DNA of 64,000 bases, taken from JAJEFO01 sp965221845 (lineage in GTDB: Bacteria; Pseudomonadota; Alphaproteobacteria; Rhodobacterales; Rhodobacteraceae). The stretch is taken from NCBI GenBank assembly GCA_965221845.1, contig OZ244919.1, positions 620,001 through 684,000 on the forward strand, in the 5' to 3' direction. The position numbers and the translations under genes were made by a program. Below, in pieces: positions 62,248-64,000 of the stretch (position 1 is its first letter; every line of letters starts with the position of its first letter). The notes under the pieces are model-generated. The model ran no database searches, had not been told where the DNA came from, and was given only the letters and a program-made list of their open reading frames with translations.

Positions 62248-63221
62248 GGGCGCGAGGCCAGCGCCTGCCGGTACCTTTCGGCATCCCAGTTCAGGAGTTC
62301 CGCCTCTGCGTCCGGCCCTACGGGACGTGCGGACCATTCCTCCGGAAGTCGGCCGAGAACATCGGAAAGGCATCGCAGCATGGCGCGCTGGCTTGATGAC
62401 GCATCGGTGCGAAGCGCGATGCCGGCGCCTTCGTGCAGGACGGCCGGCCACGCGCCCGGCCGCCCCCCGGCGGACAGCCCTCCGGGCCCGAGAAAGACGA
62501 CATGGTCGGGATAGTACGAGCCGGACATCGCCAATGCGCAGGTCCGCGGCTCTTGCGCCATCCACCCTTCAGCCACCCACGCCATCCCGGCGCCCGGATC
62601 CGCCTCCGGAAGCTCGTGCGACGCCGCGCGATGCGGCATGGCAAGCCTTTCCTCCACCTCGCCAAGCAGTTCGGAAACCTCCGGCACCGTTCCGCCGCAG
62701 CAGATCAGGCCATGGTTCTGCAGGATGAGCACGGTCGTCTCCGCCGTCACCCTTGACATGATCGACCTGGTCAGCGGCAGGCCGGGCATGGCGTAAGGCA
62801 CCGTCACGAAGGGCAGGCCCCCGAGCTTGTCTTCCGCGGCAGCACAGCCTTCCGGGCTGATCGCATGCACCAGCGCCGCCACCGAATGCGTGTGCACAAC
62901 GACCGCATGGTCCAGCGCGGCATGGAACGTCGTCTCGATCGACGGACGAAGCGCCGTGCACCGATCCAGGACGGCCGCCCGGCAGCTTCCGTCTCCTGCC
63001 GACCCGCGCGCCTCTGCAAGCGCCGCAGCACGGTCCACCGCGAGAAAGATGTCCAGCCGCTCCGCCTGCGCCAGCTCCGTTCCCGAGGCCTTGATCCACA
63101 TGACGTCTCCGTCCTTCAGGGACGTGTTCCCCCCGGGGCCCTGGACCTGAAGAGGATCCCCGCCAAGACGCGCGGACAGGGCGCGAAACGCGGAGCCGGG
63201 AGGCTCGGGACGCGCGCTCAT
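62244..63221 (-). CDS. Class II aldolase/adducin-family protein
   Basis: The 325-residue protein has the zinc-binding His pair in AVVVHTHSVAALVHA and the third His in VLILQNHGLICCGG, typical of fuculose/ribulose phosphate aldolases and epimerases. The N-terminal PGGNTSLKDGDVMWIKASGT is the phosphate-binding region. A C-terminal extension (about 210-325) is not part of the minimal fold. It would cleave or epimerise the phosphorylated sugar made by the FGGY kinase. It overlaps both neighbours by four bases (ATGA upstream, GTGA downstream). Confidence 0.88.
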   Translation of the reverse strand: MSARPEPPGSAFRALSARLGGDPLQVQGPGGNTSLKDGDVMWIKASGTELAQAERLDIFLAVDRAAALAEARGSAGDGSCRAAVLDRCTALRPSIETTFHAALDHAVVVHTHSVAALVHAISPEGCAAAEDKLGGLPFVTVPYAMPGLPLTRSIMSRVTAETTVLILQNHGLICCGGTVPEVSELLGEVEERLAMPHRAASHELPEADPGAGMAWVAEGWMAQEPRTCALAMSGSYYPDHVVFLGPGGLSAGGRPGAWPAVLHEGAGIALRTDASSSQRAMLRCLSDVLGRLPEEWSARPVGPDAEAELLNWDAERYRQALASRP

Positions 63222-64000
63222 GCGAGCAGCTCGATCCGGTACGTGGGCCTGGGCGCGGCCGCCGAACGGCAGAGTGCGGAAAGTACGTCCGACGCATCGC
63301 CATTCGCGAAGCTCTCGCGCAGCAGCCCGCCCTGGACGAACACGCTGTCCCAGCCGGCGGCGTGCGCCCCGGCAATGTCGTGCTCGAGGCTGTCGCCGAC
63401 CATCAGCAGGCGCGACGGGCCAAGGGCGCTCCGCATCGCCTCGAACACGTGGCGGTGCGGCTTTCCGTAGAAGACCGCCTTGCCTCCGTTCTCTTGATGC
63501 ACGTGAGCAAGCGCGCCGGGAGCCAGCGCGTTGCGGGCCCCCGCGCGCGGGCTGGCGCGATCAGGATTGGAGCAGTAGACCGTCAGGCCAGCCGCCATGA
63601 CGCGGTCCATGACGTCCTTCCAGCCCTCCGCGACGGCGTCCTCGGGAAGGCCCATGACAAGAGCCGCCTCGGCATCCTCCGGCATGTCGCAGATCGTGAT
63701 CCCCAGCCCGTCGGCCCATGAATGCGCGTCTCCTTGCGACCGTTCGACGGCAAAGTAGCGCCGTTCCTTCACGCGGCCGGACCTGATGTCCTGCCAGAGC
63801 GCCTCGCCGCCCGTCATCACATGGTCGAACAGGCCGGTAGCGAACCCCATCGCCGTGATTCGCGCCTCGTTTTCCAGAGCGCGCTTCCCCGAGTTGGACA
63901 GGACGGCGAGCCGCGCACCCGCGCACCGCAGCCTTTCGAGCGCCCTGACCGCGCCGGGATACGGTTCGCTGCCATCGTGCAGCACGCCCCACTGATCCAG
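63218..64000 (-). CDS. HAD-superfamily class IIA phosphatase (5' end outside window)
   Basis: The frame reads in from the right edge at DQWGVLHDGSEPYPGA, which is the DxDGVL-type nucleophile region in a DQWGVLHDG form. It then shows LSNSGKRALENEARI (motif II), the cap domain, GKPHRHVFEAM (motif III Lys) and MVGDSLEHDIAGAHAAGWDS (motif IV). This matches the NagD/TIGR01459 subgroup. The first few residues lie beyond the window. It ends overlapping the aldolase start (ATGA). In a sugar operon it would dephosphorylate an intermediate or repair a dead-end phosphate; the actual substrate is unknown. Confidence 0.87.
   Translation of the reverse strand: MDQWGVLHDGSEPYPGAVRALERLRCAGARLAVLSNSGKRALENEARITAMGFATGLFDHVMTGGEALWQDIRSGRVKERRYFAVERSQGDAHSWADGLGITICDMPEDAEAALVMGLPEDAVAEGWKDVMDRVMAAGLTVYCSNPDRASPRAGARNALAPGALAHVHQENGGKAVFYGKPHRHVFEAMRSALGPSRLLMVGDSLEHDIAGAHAAGWDSVFVQGGLLRESFANGDASDVLSALCRSAAAPRPTYRIELLA

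Noticed and set aside
1..64000. CRISPR arrays, rRNA and tRNA genes
   Set aside because: I saw no regularly spaced direct repeats of 25-40 bases, no cas-like genes, no rRNA-like stretches and no convincing tRNA cloverleaf.

Overview
The window is uniformly very G+C-rich DNA, and its proteins (an RF2 with an SPY tripeptide and no programmed frameshift, a long PBP1A, a TTT transporter, GMC and SDR oxidoreductases) point to an alphaproteobacterium. No rRNA or tRNA is present to settle the lineage. Housekeeping genes are mixed with a dense layer of insertion-sequence (IS) remnants, truncated genes and frameshifts. This resembles an IS-expanded, possibly host-associated genome, but that is inference.

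Layout. 1-3.6 kb: a YdiF-type CoA-transferase (cut by the left edge), an aldo/keto reductase and a GMC oxidoreductase. The first two are divergent and share an intergenic region with two GTAACC-N4-GGTTAC operators. 3.7-5.8 kb: a decayed patch with a cupin fragment, an IS end, a small coiled-coil membrane protein with an apparently leaderless promoter, and a broken exported-protein gene. 5.8-14.1 kb: a coherent locus with a phosphoribosyltransferase and BtpA-family protein (minus strand) divergent from a PotD/B/C/A-like ABC importer, a NodB-fold hydrolase and a fungal-type cytosine deaminase, followed by an ammonium channel. I read it as uptake and salvage or breakdown of a nitrogen-containing base. 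14.5-24.1 kb: core genes (DUF2189 membrane protein, prfB, PBP1A, aminotransferase) and a type I secretion ABC/MFP pair. 24.4-26 kb: an exported protein and a Fic protein whose catalytic motif is altered. 26.2-28.2 kb: IS relics around a second small coiled-coil membrane gene.

28.5-34 kb: a four-gene export operon (TolC-like protein, PAS-HlyD fusion, MacB-like ATPase, MacB-like permease) with overlapping starts and stops. 34.4-50.2 kb: an IS graveyard with IS66, IS630, IS4-like, IS30 (one near-complete, several partial), IS1595 (intact), ISKra4 (clear 9-bp target duplication), IS5, IS110 and an IS4-type element encoding a DruA-domain transposase. Embedded in it are an intact cupin gene, a Phd/PemK-like toxin-antitoxin pair and a MobF helicase fragment left from a conjugative element.

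50.5-57.6 kb: a LacI-type regulator divergent from a TctCBA transporter, a cytoplasmic sulfatase and two short-chain dehydrogenases. This looks like import, desulfation and oxidation of a sulfated organic compound. tctC carries an 8-bp tandem duplication that breaks its frame. 57.6-60.1 kb: further IS relics and one exported protein. 60.1-60.8 kb: a VapBC-type pair. 60.9-64 kb: a minus-strand operon (HAD phosphatase, class II aldolase, FGGY kinase) for catabolism of an unidentified sugar or sugar acid, cut by the right edge.

Most operons use ATGA, GTGA or TTGA start/stop overlaps, consistent with translational coupling.
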